From an uncultured Bacteroidales bacterium (lineage in GTDB: Bacteria > Bacteroidota > Bacteroidia > Bacteroidales > P3), in assembly GCA_947168665.1 (NCBI GenBank), contig CAMVMX010000011.1, forward strand, positions 55,085-119,084: 64,000 nucleotides of DNA, read 5' to 3'. The notes beneath the pieces were generated by a model. The model did not search any database. It saw only the letters and a program-made list of their open reading frames with translations, and was not told where the DNA came from. Numbering within the stretch: position 1 is the first letter of the stretch; every line of letters begins with the position of its first letter. The position numbers were made by a program, and so were the translations under genes. Below, one piece after another: positions 19,562 to 34,540 of the stretch.

Positions 19562-20047
19562 ATGGAGATAGAACGCAAATACCTTGTCGCCCACCTGCCT
19601 GCCGACCTCGACCAATACAGGCATCTGGAGATAGAACAAGCCTACCTCTGCACATCCCCCACGCTGCGAATCCGCCGCATGGGGGATTCCTACATCCTCA
19701 CCGTCAAAGAGCGGATTATCCTCAACTCCACCGCCATCCACAACCGCGAAGAGGAATTCACCCTCAAGCCCGAAAGCTACCACCGTCTGCTGGCCAAATG
19801 CGACAGCGGCCATGTCGCCAAAACACGCTATTATATCGACCTCTGCCAACAAACCGGCAACAATGCCTACCAAGGCCTCACCGCCGAACTGGACATCTTT
19901 CATGGCCGCCACGAAGGTCTACTGCTGGTTGAGGTAGAGTTTCCCAACACCGAGAGTGCCAACACTTTCCTCCCTCCCGATTGGTTCGGCGACGATGTCT
20001 CGTCCGACCCTTGCTACCGTAACAGCTTCCTGGCCTCCATGCCCTGA
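19562..20047 (+). CDS. CYTH domain protein
   Basis: A 161-residue protein that begins MEIERKYLV, the ExExK signature of the CYTH (CyaB/thiamine-triphosphatase) superfamily. Further charged strands line the tunnel: TLRIRRMGDSYILTVK, EEFTLKP, KTRYYI and LLVEVEFP. Members hydrolyse triphosphorylated substrates such as inorganic triphosphate with metal ions. The specific substrate is unknown. The ATG at 19562 is 17 bases after purC, so the two are probably co-transcribed. Confidence 0.9.
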   Translation: MEIERKYLVAHLPADLDQYRHLEIEQAYLCTSPTLRIRRMGDSYILTVKERIILNSTAIHNREEEFTLKPESYHRLLAKCDSGHVAKTRYYIDLCQQTGNNAYQGLTAELDIFHGRHEGLLLVEVEFPNTESANTFLPPDWFGDDVSSDPCYRNSFLASMP

Positions 20048-20073
20048 CAATCAACCCCAACACCCTCCGCCCC

Positions 20074-21684
<1,611 letters not shown>

Positions 21685-21696
21685 ACAAATCACACC

Positions 21697-22839
21697 ATGA
21701 AACATATCACCGCCATCATCCTGTTAGTCTGCCTGGCCCTCGGCAACCTCCAGGCGCAAGACTCCGTCTACGCCCGCCGCATAATCAAAACCCTCTCGTC
21801 CAAACAAATGTACGGCAGGGGATTCTGCCACCACGGCGATTCTATCGCGGCACAATTCCTTGCCTCCGAAATGCAAACCCTTGGCCTCCTGCCACTGCAA
21901 GTCAACTACATGCAGCACTACACACTCGACTGCTACAGTTTTGACGGACCCGTGTCGCTCTCTGTCAACGGATTCGAACTCGAACCCTTCACCCATTACC
22001 GCATACTGCCAGCCGCCCAACTCACACGGTCCGACAAACTCAGCACCGCCACATGGAGCAAACAACTCAAGGATGGCACCTGGGTCCTCGGCGTCCCGCA
22101 ACTCGACACCTATTCACCCATCGCCGGTCCCGAAAAAGCCAATCCATATTTCATCGAAGTAGTCGACTCCATCATAACAAAAAAAGTACGCAAAATCAAA
22201 GCCGACATTCCCATCAGCTTCCACAAAGACTACCGCACTCAGAACGTGGTGGGCTACGTCCGCGGCGTCATCGACAGCATGGTGGTCTTTACAGCCCACT
22301 ACGACCATTGCGGCACGATGGGAGAGGGGGTAATCTTCCGCGGGGCGCACGACAATGCCAGCGGAGTGGCAGCCGTCATGGACATCGCACGCATAGCCGC
22401 CAGCAAAAAACCTTACTACACAATGGTTTTCATGCTTTTCAGCGGTGAGGAATCGGGATTGCTGGGTTCCCGCCATGCAGCCGAAAACCCTTTGATAGAC
22501 TACTCAAAAGTCAAACTGCTCTGCAATATCGACATGTTCTGCGGGGGCGATGAAGGCATCATGGTTTTCAACGCCAACAGTCCGAACACCAAACCGTTCT
22601 TCAATCAGTTGAAAACCATGAACGACGAAACCCATGCCGCCGCCGAAATCCGACCGCGCGACAACCGCCCCAACAGCGACCATTACTGGTTCACAAACTA
22701 TTGCCCCTCAATTTTTCTGCTTACCATGGGCGGCCCTTACGGTGGCTATCACGACCCAGCAGACACCTGCAAGCTGTGCGGACTCAACCACTACAACGAT
22801 TTCATGCGCTTGATTCTCCGTTTAGCCAATCTCGACTGA
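21697..22839 (+). CDS. Secreted M28-family zinc aminopeptidase
   Basis: A 380-residue protein with an N-terminal signal peptide (about 1-20, ending LQA before QDS). The M28 metal-binding set is present in order: TAHYDHCG (His, base Asp region), GAHDNASGVAA (bridging Asp), SGEESGLLGSRH (catalytic Glu and Glu ligand), NIDMFCGGD (Asp) and NSDHYWF (His). It would remove N-terminal residues from peptides outside the inner membrane. It is the last gene of the plus-strand run and no transcription terminator was recognised directly after it. Confidence 0.9.
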   Translation: MKHITAIILLVCLALGNLQAQDSVYARRIIKTLSSKQMYGRGFCHHGDSIAAQFLASEMQTLGLLPLQVNYMQHYTLDCYSFDGPVSLSVNGFELEPFTHYRILPAAQLTRSDKLSTATWSKQLKDGTWVLGVPQLDTYSPIAGPEKANPYFIEVVDSIITKKVRKIKADIPISFHKDYRTQNVVGYVRGVIDSMVVFTAHYDHCGTMGEGVIFRGAHDNASGVAAVMDIARIAASKKPYYTMVFMLFSGEESGLLGSRHAAENPLIDYSKVKLLCNIDMFCGGDEGIMVFNANSPNTKPFFNQLKTMNDETHAAAEIRPRDNRPNSDHYWFTNYCPSIFLLTMGGPYGGYHDPADTCKLCGLNHYNDFMRLILRLANLD

Positions 22840-22848
22840 CTGCACAGC

Positions 22849-22920
22849 GCACCAACCACAAACAACACAAGAAACCCGCCAGAAAACTCACCGCACCAAC
22901 CACAAGCAACACAAGAAACC
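22849..22920. repeat. Two direct 28-base repeats, 44 bases apart
   Basis: The copies at 22849-22876 and 22893-22920 share GCACCAACCACA, then a variable base, then CAACACAAGAAACC; they differ at one position. The offset between them is 44 bases, the same period as the unrelated repeat at 23170. Confidence 0.8.
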
Positions 22921-22966
22921 AAAAGGGTATGAAAACACCCTTTACTTAACATAACATCGATACTCG

Positions 22967-22974
22967 TAACTTTG
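22967..22974 (+). promoter_or_regulatory. Promoter-like -7 box in the repeat region
   Basis: TAACTTTG fits TAnnTTTG, but no convincing gene lies downstream on this strand. It could drive a non-coding RNA through the 44-base repeats ending at the hairpin at 23355, or it may be chance. Confidence 0.3.
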
Positions 22975-23169
22975 CTGATACTTTTTTTTGAGTATTACGC
23001 TATGGGGATTTTCGCTTTATGTCGGCTCGCTGAATGGACAGTTTTTTGACAATATAAACACGGCGTATGTACGCCTGTCGGATGAAGAAATGACGCATGA
23101 TGTATACAGAACGATTGTGGAAAGATTGGACTTGGAGTTGGCCGCAAACAAACCGACACGGCGGTTTTT

Positions 23170-23301
23170 GGTGCGGCAGTCCGGCTGCTTGGTTATGGTA
23201 TGTTGATTGAATTGGTGCGGCAATCCGGCTGTCTGGTTATGGCAGGTTGATTGAATTGGTGCGGCAGTCCGGCTACTTGGTTATGGTATGTTGATTGAAA
23301 A
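23170..23301. repeat. Three tandem 44-base repeats
   Basis: The units begin at 23170, 23214 and 23258, each starting GGTGCGGCA and ending ATTGAA plus one or two bases. They differ from each other at only a few positions. They are contiguous, without spacers, so this is a minisatellite and not a CRISPR array. Confidence 0.9.
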
Positions 23302-23354
23302 GGAATCTCTGGAATGGCCACGGTGCGGCGTATGGGTTCTGTGAAATGTGAAAA

Positions 23355-23384
23355 AATAAGAGCCGCAGGGTCGCGGCTCTTATT
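23355..23384 (-). terminator. Intrinsic terminator of the TPR gene
   Basis: A perfect 12-base stem (AATAAGAGCCGC paired with GCGGCTCTTATT) with a six-base loop. Read on the minus strand it is followed by a run of T, so it terminates the gyrA-TPR transcript. Confidence 0.9.
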
Positions 23385-23411
23385 GTAGTGGGTTGATAAT
23401 GATTGGTTTGT

Positions 23412-24638
23412 TTAATTTTGGGATTCTTTTTGGAGTGATTCGATGCGGGCTTTGACGGGTTTCAGGTCGTCATACATCTCGAGGCGCGCGTAGACGGTGT
23501 TGAGGGCGTTGAGGCAGTGGTAGAGGTTTGCGCGGTTGTGGGCCTGGCCTTCGGCATCGAGTTTGTCGATGAAGTTGATGGCGTTGTTGAAGTAAGGGAT
23601 GGACTGGCGGAAGAAGTCTTTGCTCTCTTGGTTGAGCTTTTCGTAGAGGCCGGTCTCATCGTCGGGAGGTACGTTGTTGGCTTCGTTGAGTTTGTCGACT
23701 GCGCGGTTGTAGAGCATTTTGCCCAGGCCGAAGTTGGCGAGGAACTGGTTGGGGAGTGCCTGGAGGGACTCTTTGTAGCGGTTCTCGGCATTGGTGAAGT
23801 CGTTGACACTTTCGAAGACAGCGCCGGCTGCGGCCAAGAGACTGGCGTGGAGCTCGGGTTTGTCGCCGGTTTTGTCAAGAGCCTTCTGGATTTCGGCGTT
23901 GCCTTGTTCCATGTTGCCTTTCATGAGGTAGGCTTCGGCGAGCATCATGTTGGCGTTGTAGTCGTCTTTGGCGGCTTTGGTGTAGTTCTGGGCTACTTTG
24001 ATGGCCTCGTTGGTGTCGGAGGTTGACTTGTAGATGTCGAAAAGTGTGCGGTAGACGAAGGGATCTTTGGAGCGGGTGCGGACGAGGGGTTTGAGGTATT
24101 TGAGGATGGCTTCGTTGTTGTGGGCGTTGAAGGCGGCCTTGCCGGCAAGGAGGTAGGATTCGGCGGCATATTCTTTACGGCCACTCTCGTTGAAGATTTT
24201 GATGGATTCGTCGCAGAAAGTCATGGCATCGCTCCAGCTTTGCTGGTTGAAGGCGTTGATGGCTTTCTTGTAGTACTCGTTGCCCACAAAGCTGAGGATG
24301 GTGTTGTTGCCCTCGGTGTACTCTTTGTCGGTGTCGAGTTCCTTGCAGCGGAGCGCGGCGTTTTTGCACTTGACGAGCCAGTCGGGATCGAGGTTTTTGT
24401 ACTTCGACTTGGCTTTGTCAGCTTCGCCGCCGATGCGGCTGTAGATGAGGCCGGCATAGTACCAGGTCTTGGCATCGTCGCGGGTCTGTTCGTGTTCGCA
24501 GGCTGCATCGATAAGTTTTTTTGCCTTGTCGTAGTAGCCTCTGTTTTCGGCTTCGCGGGCGCTGGAGACGTTGAGTGACTGGGCTCCGGCGGTGTAGCCG
24601 ATGACAGCGAGGGTCAGGATTAAAGCGATTTTTTTCAT
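23412..24638 (-). CDS. Secreted tetratricopeptide-repeat protein
   Basis: The 408-residue protein has a clear signal peptide (MKKIALILTLAVIGYTAGAQ) and then repeated helix pairs of TPR type through most of its length (for example YYDKAKKLIDAA, YNANMMLAEAYLMKGNMEQG, FLANFGLGKMLYNRAVD). It is likely periplasmic and serves as a protein-protein scaffold; no enzymatic motif is visible. It lies 72 bases downstream of gyrA with no promoter between, so it is probably the second gene of that transcript, and it ends at a strong terminator. Confidence 0.87.
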   Translation of the reverse strand: MKKIALILTLAVIGYTAGAQSLNVSSAREAENRGYYDKAKKLIDAACEHEQTRDDAKTWYYAGLIYSRIGGEADKAKSKYKNLDPDWLVKCKNAALRCKELDTDKEYTEGNNTILSFVGNEYYKKAINAFNQQSWSDAMTFCDESIKIFNESGRKEYAAESYLLAGKAAFNAHNNEAILKYLKPLVRTRSKDPFVYRTLFDIYKSTSDTNEAIKVAQNYTKAAKDDYNANMMLAEAYLMKGNMEQGNAEIQKALDKTGDKPELHASLLAAAGAVFESVNDFTNAENRYKESLQALPNQFLANFGLGKMLYNRAVDKLNEANNVPPDDETGLYEKLNQESKDFFRQSIPYFNNAINFIDKLDAEGQAHNRANLYHCLNALNTVYARLEMYDDLKPVKARIESLQKESQN

Positions 24639-24710
24639 GATATGTGTTTTTAAATTTGTTTTGCTGTTTAGTATTTGTTTCTTATTGTTTATTGCATTGG
24701 GTCTTCTCCC

Positions 24711-27242
<2,532 letters not shown>

Positions 27243-27303
27243 CTCTTACTTATATTATTGAGTTTCAAAGGCAAAATGCCACTTTTATCAAACAATCAAA
27301 ATA

Positions 27304-27311
27304 CAAAGATA
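27304..27311 (-). promoter_or_regulatory. -7 promoter element of gyrA
   Basis: The minus strand reads TATCTTTG, an exact TAnnTTTG match, 61 bases before the gyrA ATG, in an AT-rich region. Confidence 0.65.
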
Positions 27312-27461
27312 CGATTTTTTTTTCACATAGCAGTTCTTGTGGGCAGATTTTATTAACAGTTGGGGTTGGCAACGGTGCGCGGACAATCTAACGGAAAACC
27401 CTTTAGGGCTGAAGATTGGATAACCAACAATGGGGTGTTGAAAATAATTGTGGGCAAAATG

Positions 27462-27491
27462 TTGCTATTAATGGATTTTGTAGTAATTTTG
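27462..27491 (+). promoter_or_regulatory. Promoter of clpC
   Basis: A TTG at 27462-27464 and TAATTTTG at 27484-27491, with a 19-base spacer, fit the Bacteroidota -33/-7 promoter. It lies 18 bases before the ATG at 27510 and inside the upstream open-frame extension, which rules out starts further upstream. Confidence 0.65.
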
Positions 27492-27509
27492 CAGTCCGAA
27501 AGTAGAACT

Positions 27510-30155
27510 ATGGAACCCAGATTATCAGAACATGCAAAACAGGCTATTGTGAATAGCCGTGAAGAGGCTATCCGTTTGAAAAACGGTGCTATAGGAGTTG
27601 AGCATTTATTTCTTGGCATACTGCGCGAGGAGGGATGCTCGGCTGTGCTCACACTGAAACAGATGAATGTGGACTTGGCTGCGGCCAGGACGCGCATAGA
27701 GAGTCTTGTAGGCCAGCTGGACAGCGATGTCCGCTACAGTATGGACAGCGAAATCCCCATGCTGCGACAGACGGAGAAGATTCTCCGCCTCAGTTTTCTG
27801 GAGAGTTCGCGACTGAAGTCGAAGGAGATTCATACTGTCCACATGCTGCTGGCCATGCTGCAGGAGGGGGAGAACACGGTGGCGCAGGTGCTGAAATCGC
27901 TCGACGTCGACCACAAGAAGTGCATCGACCAGTTGCAGCGCAATGGCAACATTCCCCCGTCGGTGTCGACATCGGACTTCAACACTCCCCTACCCGACTT
28001 CCGTTCACAAACCAGCGAGGACGACAACGACGATGCATACGCCGACCCCGATGACGACCAGCTGCGCCGCCCCGGCGGGGCTTTCGGCCAGCAGGGTTCT
28101 GCTCCCAAGTCGGAAAACAAGACTCCGGCATTGGAGAATTTCGGGCGCGACCTGACGCGCATGGCCCGCGAGGGCAAACTGGACCCCATCGTGGGACGCG
28201 AGCGCGAACTGGAACGCATAGCTCAAATCCTCTCCCGCCGCAAGAAGAACAACCCCATACTGATTGGCGAGCCTGGAGTGGGCAAGAGCGCCATTGCCGA
28301 AGGGCTGGCGCTGCGCATTGTGGAGGGACGGGTGCCACGCACATTATACGACAAGCGTGTCATATCGCTCGACCTCGCATCGTTGGTGGCCGGAACCAAG
28401 TATCGCGGCCAGTTTGAAGAGCGCATGAAGGCTGTGCTGAACGAGCTGGAGAAGAATCCGGACATCATCATCTTTATCGACGAGATTCACACCATCGTGG
28501 GCGCGGGCAGCGCAAGCGGCTCGCTGGATGCATCGAACATGTTCAAGCCCGCCTTGGCCCGCGGCGAAATTCAATGCATCGGCACCACCACCCTCGACGA
28601 GTACCGCCAGTATATTGAAAAGGACGGAGCCCTGGAACGCCGGTTCCAGAAAATACTGGTGGAGGCCACCTCACCGCAAGAGACCCTCACCATCCTGAAG
28701 AATATCAAGCAGAAATACGAAGACCACCACTTGGTGCAATATACCGACGAGGCGCTGAACGCGTGTATCGCACTCACTGAACGCTACGTGAGCGACCGGC
28801 TGCTGCCCGACAAGGCCATTGACGCCCTCGACGAAGCCGGGGCCCGCGTGCGCATTGCCCATGTGGAGGTGCCGGACGACATTATAGCCCTTGAAAACGA
28901 AATTGCCCGCATCGAAGGCCTCAAGAAGGAGGTGCTGGCCAAAAAGAGCTATAACGAAGCCGCCGAATACCGCGACCAAGAGCGCGAACTGCGCGAGAAG
29001 CTGGCCAACCGCAAGCGCCAGTGGGAGATGGACGACCGCGACAAACGGGTGCAGGTGACGGACCAGGATGTGGCCGAGGTGGTGGCCATGATGACGGGCG
29101 TGCCCGTGCAACGCATCGCCTCCAACGAGGGCACACGTCTGCTCCACATGGAGGAGGAACTGAAAGGGGTAATCGTTGGGCAGGACGCCGCCGTGCAGCA
29201 GATTGCCAAAGCCATCCGCCGCAACCGGGCCGGACTGAAGGACCCCAACCGTCCTATCGGGTCGTTCATCTTTGTGGGACCTACTGGCGTCGGCAAGACT
29301 TACCTCACCAAGGTGTTGGCCAAATATCTCTTCGAGAGCGAGGCCAATATGATACGCATAGACATGAGCGAGTATATGGAGAAATTCGCCGTGTCGCGCC
29401 TCATCGGTGCGCCTCCGGGTTATGTAGGCTATGAGGAGGGCGGCCAGTTGACGGAGAAGGTGCGCCGCAAGCCCTACTCTATCGTCTTGCTTGACGAGAT
29501 TGAGAAGGCACATCCAGATGTGTTCAACGTGCTGCTGCAGGTACTCGACGACGGTCAGCTCACTGACGGCCTCGGTCGCAAGGTGGACTTCAAGAACACG
29601 ATCATCATCATGACATCCAATATCGGCACCCGCCAGCTCAAGGATTTCGGCACAGGTGTGGGTTTCAACACCGCTGCTCGCGCCGCCGAGAAAGCGGCAT
29701 TGGAACGCTCGGTAATCGACAAGGAGATGAAGAAGAAATTCGCTCCCGAATTCTTGAACCGCATCGATGATGTCATATTCTTTAACAGTCTGCAACGCGA
29801 TGACATACATAAGATTATTGAGATTGAACTAAAGGGACTCTTCAAGCGCGTCCGCGAGATGGGATATGGCATCGATATTGACGAGAAAGCCAAGGATTTC
29901 ATCCTGCGCAAGGGCTGGGACGAACAGTATGGCGCCCGCCCGTTGAAGCGCGCCATACAGCACTATATTGAAGACGACCTGGCCGACGAAATAATCAAAG
30001 CCGACATCCTGCCGGGCGACACCATCCACATCACCGCCCTCGAAGGCTCCGACACCCAAACCGAAGGCCTCACCTTCAACATCGAGAAAGGCGACACCAG
30101 TCACCAATTTGAAGCCACAATAGCCGATGCTGCCCCCGCCGAAACATCGGTCTGA
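27510..30155 (+). CDS. clpC: ATP-dependent Clp protease ATP-binding subunit (ClpC type)
   Basis: The 881-residue protein starts at the ATG at 27510. Domains in order: double Clp N repeat (1-145), an acidic linker (about 168-185), AAA+ module 1 with GEPGVGKS (253-260), a middle coiled-coil with a UVR-like segment ([15 protein letters not shown]), AAA+ module 2 with GPTGVGKT, and the D2-small domain. The UVR-type middle region identifies ClpC rather than ClpA or ClpB. It would unfold substrates and feed ClpP. The C-terminal tail is longer and richer in Glu/Ala than usual. The gene ends before a strong terminator. Confidence 0.93.
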   Translation: MEPRLSEHAKQAIVNSREEAIRLKNGAIGVEHLFLGILREEGCSAVLTLKQMNVDLAAARTRIESLVGQLDSDVRYSMDSEIPMLRQTEKILRLSFLESSRLKSKEIHTVHMLLAMLQEGENTVAQVLKSLDVDHKKCIDQLQRNGNIPPSVSTSDFNTPLPDFRSQTSEDDNDDAYADPDDDQLRRPGGAFGQQGSAPKSENKTPALENFGRDLTRMAREGKLDPIVGRERELERIAQILSRRKKNNPILIGEPGVGKSAIAEGLALRIVEGRVPRTLYDKRVISLDLASLVAGTKYRGQFEERMKAVLNELEKNPDIIIFIDEIHTIVGAGSASGSLDASNMFKPALARGEIQCIGTTTLDEYRQYIEKDGALERRFQKILVEATSPQETLTILKNIKQKYEDHHLVQYTDEALNACIALTERYVSDRLLPDKAIDALDEAGARVRIAHVEVPDDIIALENEIARIEGLKKEVLAKKSYNEAAEYRDQERELREKLANRKRQWEMDDRDKRVQVTDQDVAEVVAMMTGVPVQRIASNEGTRLLHMEEELKGVIVGQDAAVQQIAKAIRRNRAGLKDPNRPIGSFIFVGPTGVGKTYLTKVLAKYLFESEANMIRIDMSEYMEKFAVSRLIGAPPGYVGYEEGGQLTEKVRRKPYSIVLLDEIEKAHPDVFNVLLQVLDDGQLTDGLGRKVDFKNTIIIMTSNIGTRQLKDFGTGVGFNTAARAAEKAALERSVIDKEMKKKFAPEFLNRIDDVIFFNSLQRDDIHKIIEIELKGLFKRVREMGYGIDIDEKAKDFILRKGWDEQYGARPLKRAIQHYIEDDLADEIIKADILPGDTIHITALEGSDTQTEGLTFNIEKGDTSHQFEATIADAAPAETSV

Positions 30156-30177
30156 ACAATCCACCATTATACAATTG

Positions 30178-30217
30178 CAATCCGCTGTCTTTTTATTGGG
30201 GCAGCGGATTGTTTTTT
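30178..30217 (+). terminator. Intrinsic terminator of clpC
   Basis: A ten-base stem (CAATCCGCTG paired with CAGCGGATTG) with a 14-base loop is followed directly by six T. It separates clpC from the convergent hsdR. Confidence 0.9.
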
Positions 30218-30221
30218 GCCA

Positions 30222-33200
30222 TTACTGCAGAAGATCTTGCGCTATCAGCTCAGCCTGCTTCAGCACCGTGTCGGTGGCCAGCTGCTCCATGTCGGGTGGA
30301 TAGCCGAACTTGCGTAACAGTCGCTTGACAGCCACTTTCATTTTGGCCCGCACGGTGGTTTTGATGGTCCAGTCAATGGTGGAGTTCTTGCGTATGGTCT
30401 CGGTGAGCACTACAGCCAATTCGCGCAACTTGTCTTTGCCCATCAACTCAAGGGCACTCTCGTTGTCGGCCACGGCGGTATAGAACGCATATTCATAGGG
30501 TTCCAGACCCATCTCCTGCGCCGCATTGTCGCTCTCCACAATGTGCTTACTCAACTTGATAAGTTCGTCAATGACCTCGGCAGCCGAGATTATCTTGTTG
30601 TGGTAGCGCGTGATAGAGCCGTCGAGCATCTCCATCAGTGTGCGTCCTTCGACAAGGTTGGTCTTCATTCGGCTCTGTATCTCGTCGTTGAGCAGTTTGC
30701 GCAACACCTCGAGGGCAATGTTTTTGTGCTCCATGTCTTTTAAGCCAAGAAGGAATTCCTCGGAAAGAATGGAGATGTCGGGCTTCTTGATGCCGGCAGC
30801 GTCGAAAAGGTCTATCACTTGGTCCGACACTAAGGCATGGTCTATCACCTGGCGGATGGTGGTCTCTATCTCCTCGTTGGAGTGTTCGCCGGGCTTAGTG
30901 TCAAACTTGCACAGGCGTGCCTTGACGGCTTGGAAGAAGGCTACTTCGTCTTTCACATCCATCGCCGCCTCATTGGGCACAGCAAGGGCAAAGGCTTTGC
31001 CCAATGCCGCCACTTCGTTGACGAAGCGCTTCTTGCCGTCGTCCAATCCCAGCACGAAGTCTTCGGTCTTGAGAATCCACGACAGTTTGCCCGACGTGTC
31101 GGCAGTGAAGTATTGCTTGTAGTCGAGGCCGTGTAGCATCTGCTGCACCACTTCCAGCTTCTCTTGCATCAGGGCTACGGCCTGCTCCTGCTGCTGGGTG
31201 GGATCGCCCTTCCCGCCGGAGTCGGAGTAGAACGACAGTGCCTCGCGCAGGTCGGAGGCAATGCCGAGGTAGTCCACCACTAAGCCGCCGGGCTTGTCCT
31301 TATAGACGCGGTTCACGCGGGCGATGGCCTGCATCAGGTTGTGCCCCTGCATCGGCTTGTCGATATAGAGAGTGTGCAGACAAGGCACATCAAAGCCTGT
31401 GAGCCACATATCGCGCACGATGACCAACTTCAGTCCGTCGTTGGGGTCTTTCATACGGTCGGCCAGCATACGGCGTTCGGTCTTGGTGGTGTGGTGCTTG
31501 GCTATAGCCGGTCCGTCGGAAGCTGTGGAGGTCATCACCACTTTCAAAGCCCCCTTGTGCAGGTCATCGCTGTGCCATTCGGGGCGCAGCTTCACTATCT
31601 CGTCATATAGTTCTACAGCGATGCGGCGGCTCATGGCCACCACCATCGCCTTGCCTTCAAACACCTGCTGGCGCGCCTCGAAATGTTCCACAATATCACG
31701 CGCTATGTTCTTCACCCTGTTGGGACTGCCGATAAGGGCTTCCAGCTGAGTCCATTTGGCCTTGGCTTTCTGCACCTCATCCATCTCTTTCACATCGAGT
31801 TTTTTGTCCAGTTCCTCGACCAGCTTGCGTCCCTCGGCGCTCAGCTCCACCTTGGCCAGGCGGCTCTCGTAGTAGATGCGTACCGTGGCCCCGTCTTCCA
31901 CAGCTTGCGCTATGTCGTACACGTCGATATAGTTGCCGAAGACAGCAGGGGTATTCTTGTCGCTCAGCTCAATTGGTGTGCCGGTGAAGCCGATATAGGT
32001 GGCGTTGGGCAACGCGTCGCGCAGGTACTTGGCGAAGCCATATTTGATTTCCGAGCCCACCACCTCGTCGGCCTCGTTGCGCACCTCGTGGGTCTTGGCT
32101 CCGAAGCCGTACTGCGTGCGGTGCGCCTCGTCGGCTATCACTACCACGTTGCGGCGGTCGGTCAGCTGGTCGTAGCGGTTGCCCTCCTCGGGCTGGAATT
32201 TCTGTATGGTGGTGAAGACCACACCTCCCGACTGCACCTGCAGCAGGTGTTTCAAGTGGTCGCGGCTATCGGCCTGCACAGGTGTCTGGCGCAGCAGTTG
32301 TTTGGAGGCCACGAAGGTCTCGAAGAGCTGGTCGTCGAGGTCGTTGCGGTCGGTGATGACCACCACCGTGGGGTTGTTCAGCCGCTGCACTATCTTGCCT
32401 GTATAGAACACCATTGACAGCGACTTGCCGCTGCCCTGCGTGTGCCACACCACACCGGCACGATGGTCGCCGGTCTGTTGCTCCTTGACAGTCTTGAATC
32501 CGAAATTCTCTGGCGACTCGGCAGCCTTGGGTGCAGCGCTGTTGATGCCTGTGGCACGGAGGGTGGACTCCACAGCCTTGTTGACAGCATAGTATTGATG
32601 ATAGGCGGCCACCTTCTTCACCGTGGTGATGGTCAGCTGGCCGGTGGCCTTGTCCTCGTGCTTGTCCTTTTCGAAGACGGTGAACGAGCGCGCAAGGTCG
32701 AGCAGGGTTTCCTTGTTCAGCATACCGCGCAGCAGCACCTCCAGCTCGCCCACTAAATGCGATGCCACGGTCTCGCCGTCCTCGCTCTTCCAGGCCGAAT
32801 AACGGCTCAACCCTGCCGACAGCGAGCCTGCTCGGGCTTCCAGGCCATCGGAGATGACGATTAACTCATTGTAGACAAACAACGATGGTATCTGCGCTTT
32901 GTAGGTCTCTATCTGGTTGTAGGCGGCGGTGATGGTGGCCTCCTCGTCGGCGGCATTCTTCAACTCCATCACCACTAACGGCAGACCGTTGACAAACAGC
33001 ACCACGTCGGGCCGCAGGTTGTGTCCGTTCTCCACGACGGTGAACTGGTTGACCACCACGAAGTCGTTGTTCCACGGGTCCTCGAAGTCCACCAGCCATA
33101 CCTTTTTACCTCGTTCCTCGCCGTTCTCATAGACCGATACCGTCACGCCCTGCGTCAGCAGTTCGTGGAAACGCTCGTTGTCGGCCAACAGGTCGGTGGA

Positions 33201-33434
33201 GCCAATACGCAACACCGTCTTGACGGCCTCGTCCTGCACGCTGGCGGGTAGCGACGGGTTGAGCCGCCGCACCGCGGCCTCCAACCGCTCACGCAGCACC
33301 ACTTCGCCCAGCGACGACCGCAACGGCGTCGTGCCATCCGGCGCGATGTCAGGCCCGTAGAGGTACTCATAACCCCTTCCCTGCAGTATCTCGATAGTCA
33401 TCAGCTCAATATCCGATTCCGTCAGCTTGGTCAT
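30222..33434 (-). CDS. hsdR: Type I restriction enzyme, R (endonuclease/translocase) subunit
   Basis: The 1070-residue protein has the HsdR order: a PD-(D/E)xK nuclease ([10 protein letters not shown] with Asp143, MELK with Glu157 and Lys159), superfamily 2 translocase motifs (TQGSGKS at 332-338, DEAH at 435-438, a later FTGTPIE), and a C-terminal helical region that binds HsdM. It cuts DNA lacking the HsdS-specified methylation after ATP-driven translocation. All key residues are present, so it should be active. It is the last gene of the operon, four bases after the Fic gene, far from hsdM and hsdS. Confidence 0.95.
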   Translation of the reverse strand: MTKLTESDIELMTIEILQGRGYEYLYGPDIAPDGTTPLRSSLGEVVLRERLEAAVRRLNPSLPASVQDEAVKTVLRIGSTDLLADNERFHELLTQGVTVSVYENGEERGKKVWLVDFEDPWNNDFVVVNQFTVVENGHNLRPDVVLFVNGLPLVVMELKNAADEEATITAAYNQIETYKAQIPSLFVYNELIVISDGLEARAGSLSAGLSRYSAWKSEDGETVASHLVGELEVLLRGMLNKETLLDLARSFTVFEKDKHEDKATGQLTITTVKKVAAYHQYYAVNKAVESTLRATGINSAAPKAAESPENFGFKTVKEQQTGDHRAGVVWHTQGSGKSLSMVFYTGKIVQRLNNPTVVVITDRNDLDDQLFETFVASKQLLRQTPVQADSRDHLKHLLQVQSGGVVFTTIQKFQPEEGNRYDQLTDRRNVVVIADEAHRTQYGFGAKTHEVRNEADEVVGSEIKYGFAKYLRDALPNATYIGFTGTPIELSDKNTPAVFGNYIDVYDIAQAVEDGATVRIYYESRLAKVELSAEGRKLVEELDKKLDVKEMDEVQKAKAKWTQLEALIGSPNRVKNIARDIVEHFEARQQVFEGKAMVVAMSRRIAVELYDEIVKLRPEWHSDDLHKGALKVVMTSTASDGPAIAKHHTTKTERRMLADRMKDPNDGLKLVIVRDMWLTGFDVPCLHTLYIDKPMQGHNLMQAIARVNRVYKDKPGGLVVDYLGIASDLREALSFYSDSGGKGDPTQQQEQAVALMQEKLEVVQQMLHGLDYKQYFTADTSGKLSWILKTEDFVLGLDDGKKRFVNEVAALGKAFALAVPNEAAMDVKDEVAFFQAVKARLCKFDTKPGEHSNEEIETTIRQVIDHALVSDQVIDLFDAAGIKKPDISILSEEFLLGLKDMEHKNIALEVLRKLLNDEIQSRMKTNLVEGRTLMEMLDGSITRYHNKIISAAEVIDELIKLSKHIVESDNAAQEMGLEPYEYAFYTAVADNESALELMGKDKLRELAVVLTETIRKNSTIDWTIKTTVRAKMKVAVKRLLRKFGYPPDMEQLATDTVLKQAELIAQDLLQ

Positions 33435-33438
33435 AACA

Positions 33439-34470
33439 TTATATGTTTAGTTTCCAATATCCGTTTTTGTCTTCTCCGACACGTGTCAATATCCCCCTAT
33501 CTTTAAGTATTGCAATATTTCGTGCAATCGTGGCCCTGCCAACACCAAGTTGTAATGCCATCTCTTCGTATGTCAAAAAAGATTTCTTTTTTAACAAATC
33601 AATAATACCCTCTTGAGTAGAAGTCATTTTTACAGTATCACTTGCAGTATCGTTTGCAGTATCATTTACAGGTGCATCCAGCGGTTCACCTTTGTGTTGC
33701 AATACGGATTTATAAATCTCTTCCAGCATAAAGTCGATGAACGGTCCACATTCGCCCTGCTTGGTACTCTGGGCTATGGCATCGTAATATGCCTGTTGGT
33801 TGGCATATACCATATTCTCCACTGGCAAGTGCACAAACGACGGATGCCAGCGGCTGAGGATGAGCGACTGCCACAGGCGACCCATCCTGCCGTTGCCGTC
33901 AACAAAGGGATGGATAAACTCGAACTCGTAATGGAACACGCAGCTGCGAACCAACAGGTGGTCGTCGGCATTCTTCAACCAGTCGAAGAGGTCTGTCATC
34001 AGCAGACGCACCCTTTCAGCCGGAGGGGCCATATGTACCAGTCCGCTTTCGGAATAGACACCCACGCCGCCCCTGCGGAAATGCCCGGCATCGTCTGTCA
34101 AGGCCGCCATCATCAGTCCGTGGGCCCGCAACAGATCGTCCACCGAAAAGGGATCGAGCTTCTCAAATTCTTCATACACACGTATGGCGTTTTTCACCTC
34201 CTGAATCTCACGAATGGGTGCCACCACCGTCTTGCCGTCGAGGATGTCCGCCACCTCGCTCTCGCGTAGGTGGTTGCCCTCTATAGCCAAAGAGCTGTGG
34301 ATGGTCTTAATGCGGTTAGCCTTCCGCAGCCGCAGGGCATCGCTCTGCTCCATACGGATAGCAAACCGCTCCATCTGCGCAGCTATATCCGCCACCAATC
34401 CCACCGCCTTCGCCGACAGCGTGAATGGTGGCTTGTATCCATTATATGTCTTTGTCATTTTTTTAGCCAT
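33439..34470 (-). CDS. Fic-domain protein with C-terminal winged helix
   Basis: A 343-residue protein. The Fic core motif is [12 protein letters not shown] (187-198), with the catalytic His and the phosphate-binding loop intact, so it could transfer AMP or another nucleotide moiety to a target protein. An inhibitory helix motif S60-x3-E64-G65 lies in the N-terminal part (class II, self-inhibited). After a threonine/aspartate repeat linker (about 268-282) comes a winged helix-turn-helix ([19 protein letters not shown]). The gene is tightly coupled to hsdR (four-base gap). Target unknown; Fic genes are known inside other type I loci. Confidence 0.92.
   Translation of the reverse strand: MAKKMTKTYNGYKPPFTLSAKAVGLVADIAAQMERFAIRMEQSDALRLRKANRIKTIHSSLAIEGNHLRESEVADILDGKTVVAPIREIQEVKNAIRVYEEFEKLDPFSVDDLLRAHGLMMAALTDDAGHFRRGGVGVYSESGLVHMAPPAERVRLLMTDLFDWLKNADDHLLVRSCVFHYEFEFIHPFVDGNGRMGRLWQSLILSRWHPSFVHLPVENMVYANQQAYYDAIAQSTKQGECGPFIDFMLEEIYKSVLQHKGEPLDAPVNDTANDTASDTVKMTSTQEGIIDLLKKKSFLTYEEMALQLGVGRATIARNIAILKDRGILTRVGEDKNGYWKLNI
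33632..33669. repeat. In-frame 12-base repeat inside the Fic gene
   Basis: Three near-identical 12-base units encode repeated Asn/Ser-Asp-Thr-Ala in the linker between the Fic domain and the winged helix. The unit length is a multiple of three, so changes in copy number would alter linker length without shifting frame. Confidence 0.7.
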
Positions 34471-34540
34471 AATTGTTAGTCTCCCTTCTTCGATCCTTCT
34501 TTGTGGGTTCTATGAGCCTTCGGCAGAATTTTATTCATAT

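Larger units (their letters stand above)
22840..23411. other. Non-coding stretch with tandem repeats
   Basis: A gap of about 570 bases between the M28 gene and the convergent TPR gene. It holds two copies of a C/A-rich repeat (22849-22920), a TAACTTTG promoter-like box at 22967-22974, three tandem 44-base units (23170-23301), and the terminator of the TPR gene (23355-23384). A short frame (22988-23206, TTG start) runs into the repeats and is not supported as a gene. Confidence 0.7.

Noticed and set aside
22988..23206. Small TTG-started frame between the M28 and TPR genes
   Set aside because: It runs into the 44-base tandem repeats and has no recognisable product or conserved start.
23170..23301. 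Possible CRISPR array
   Set aside because: The 44-base units are contiguous, with no unique spacers, and no cas genes are present.
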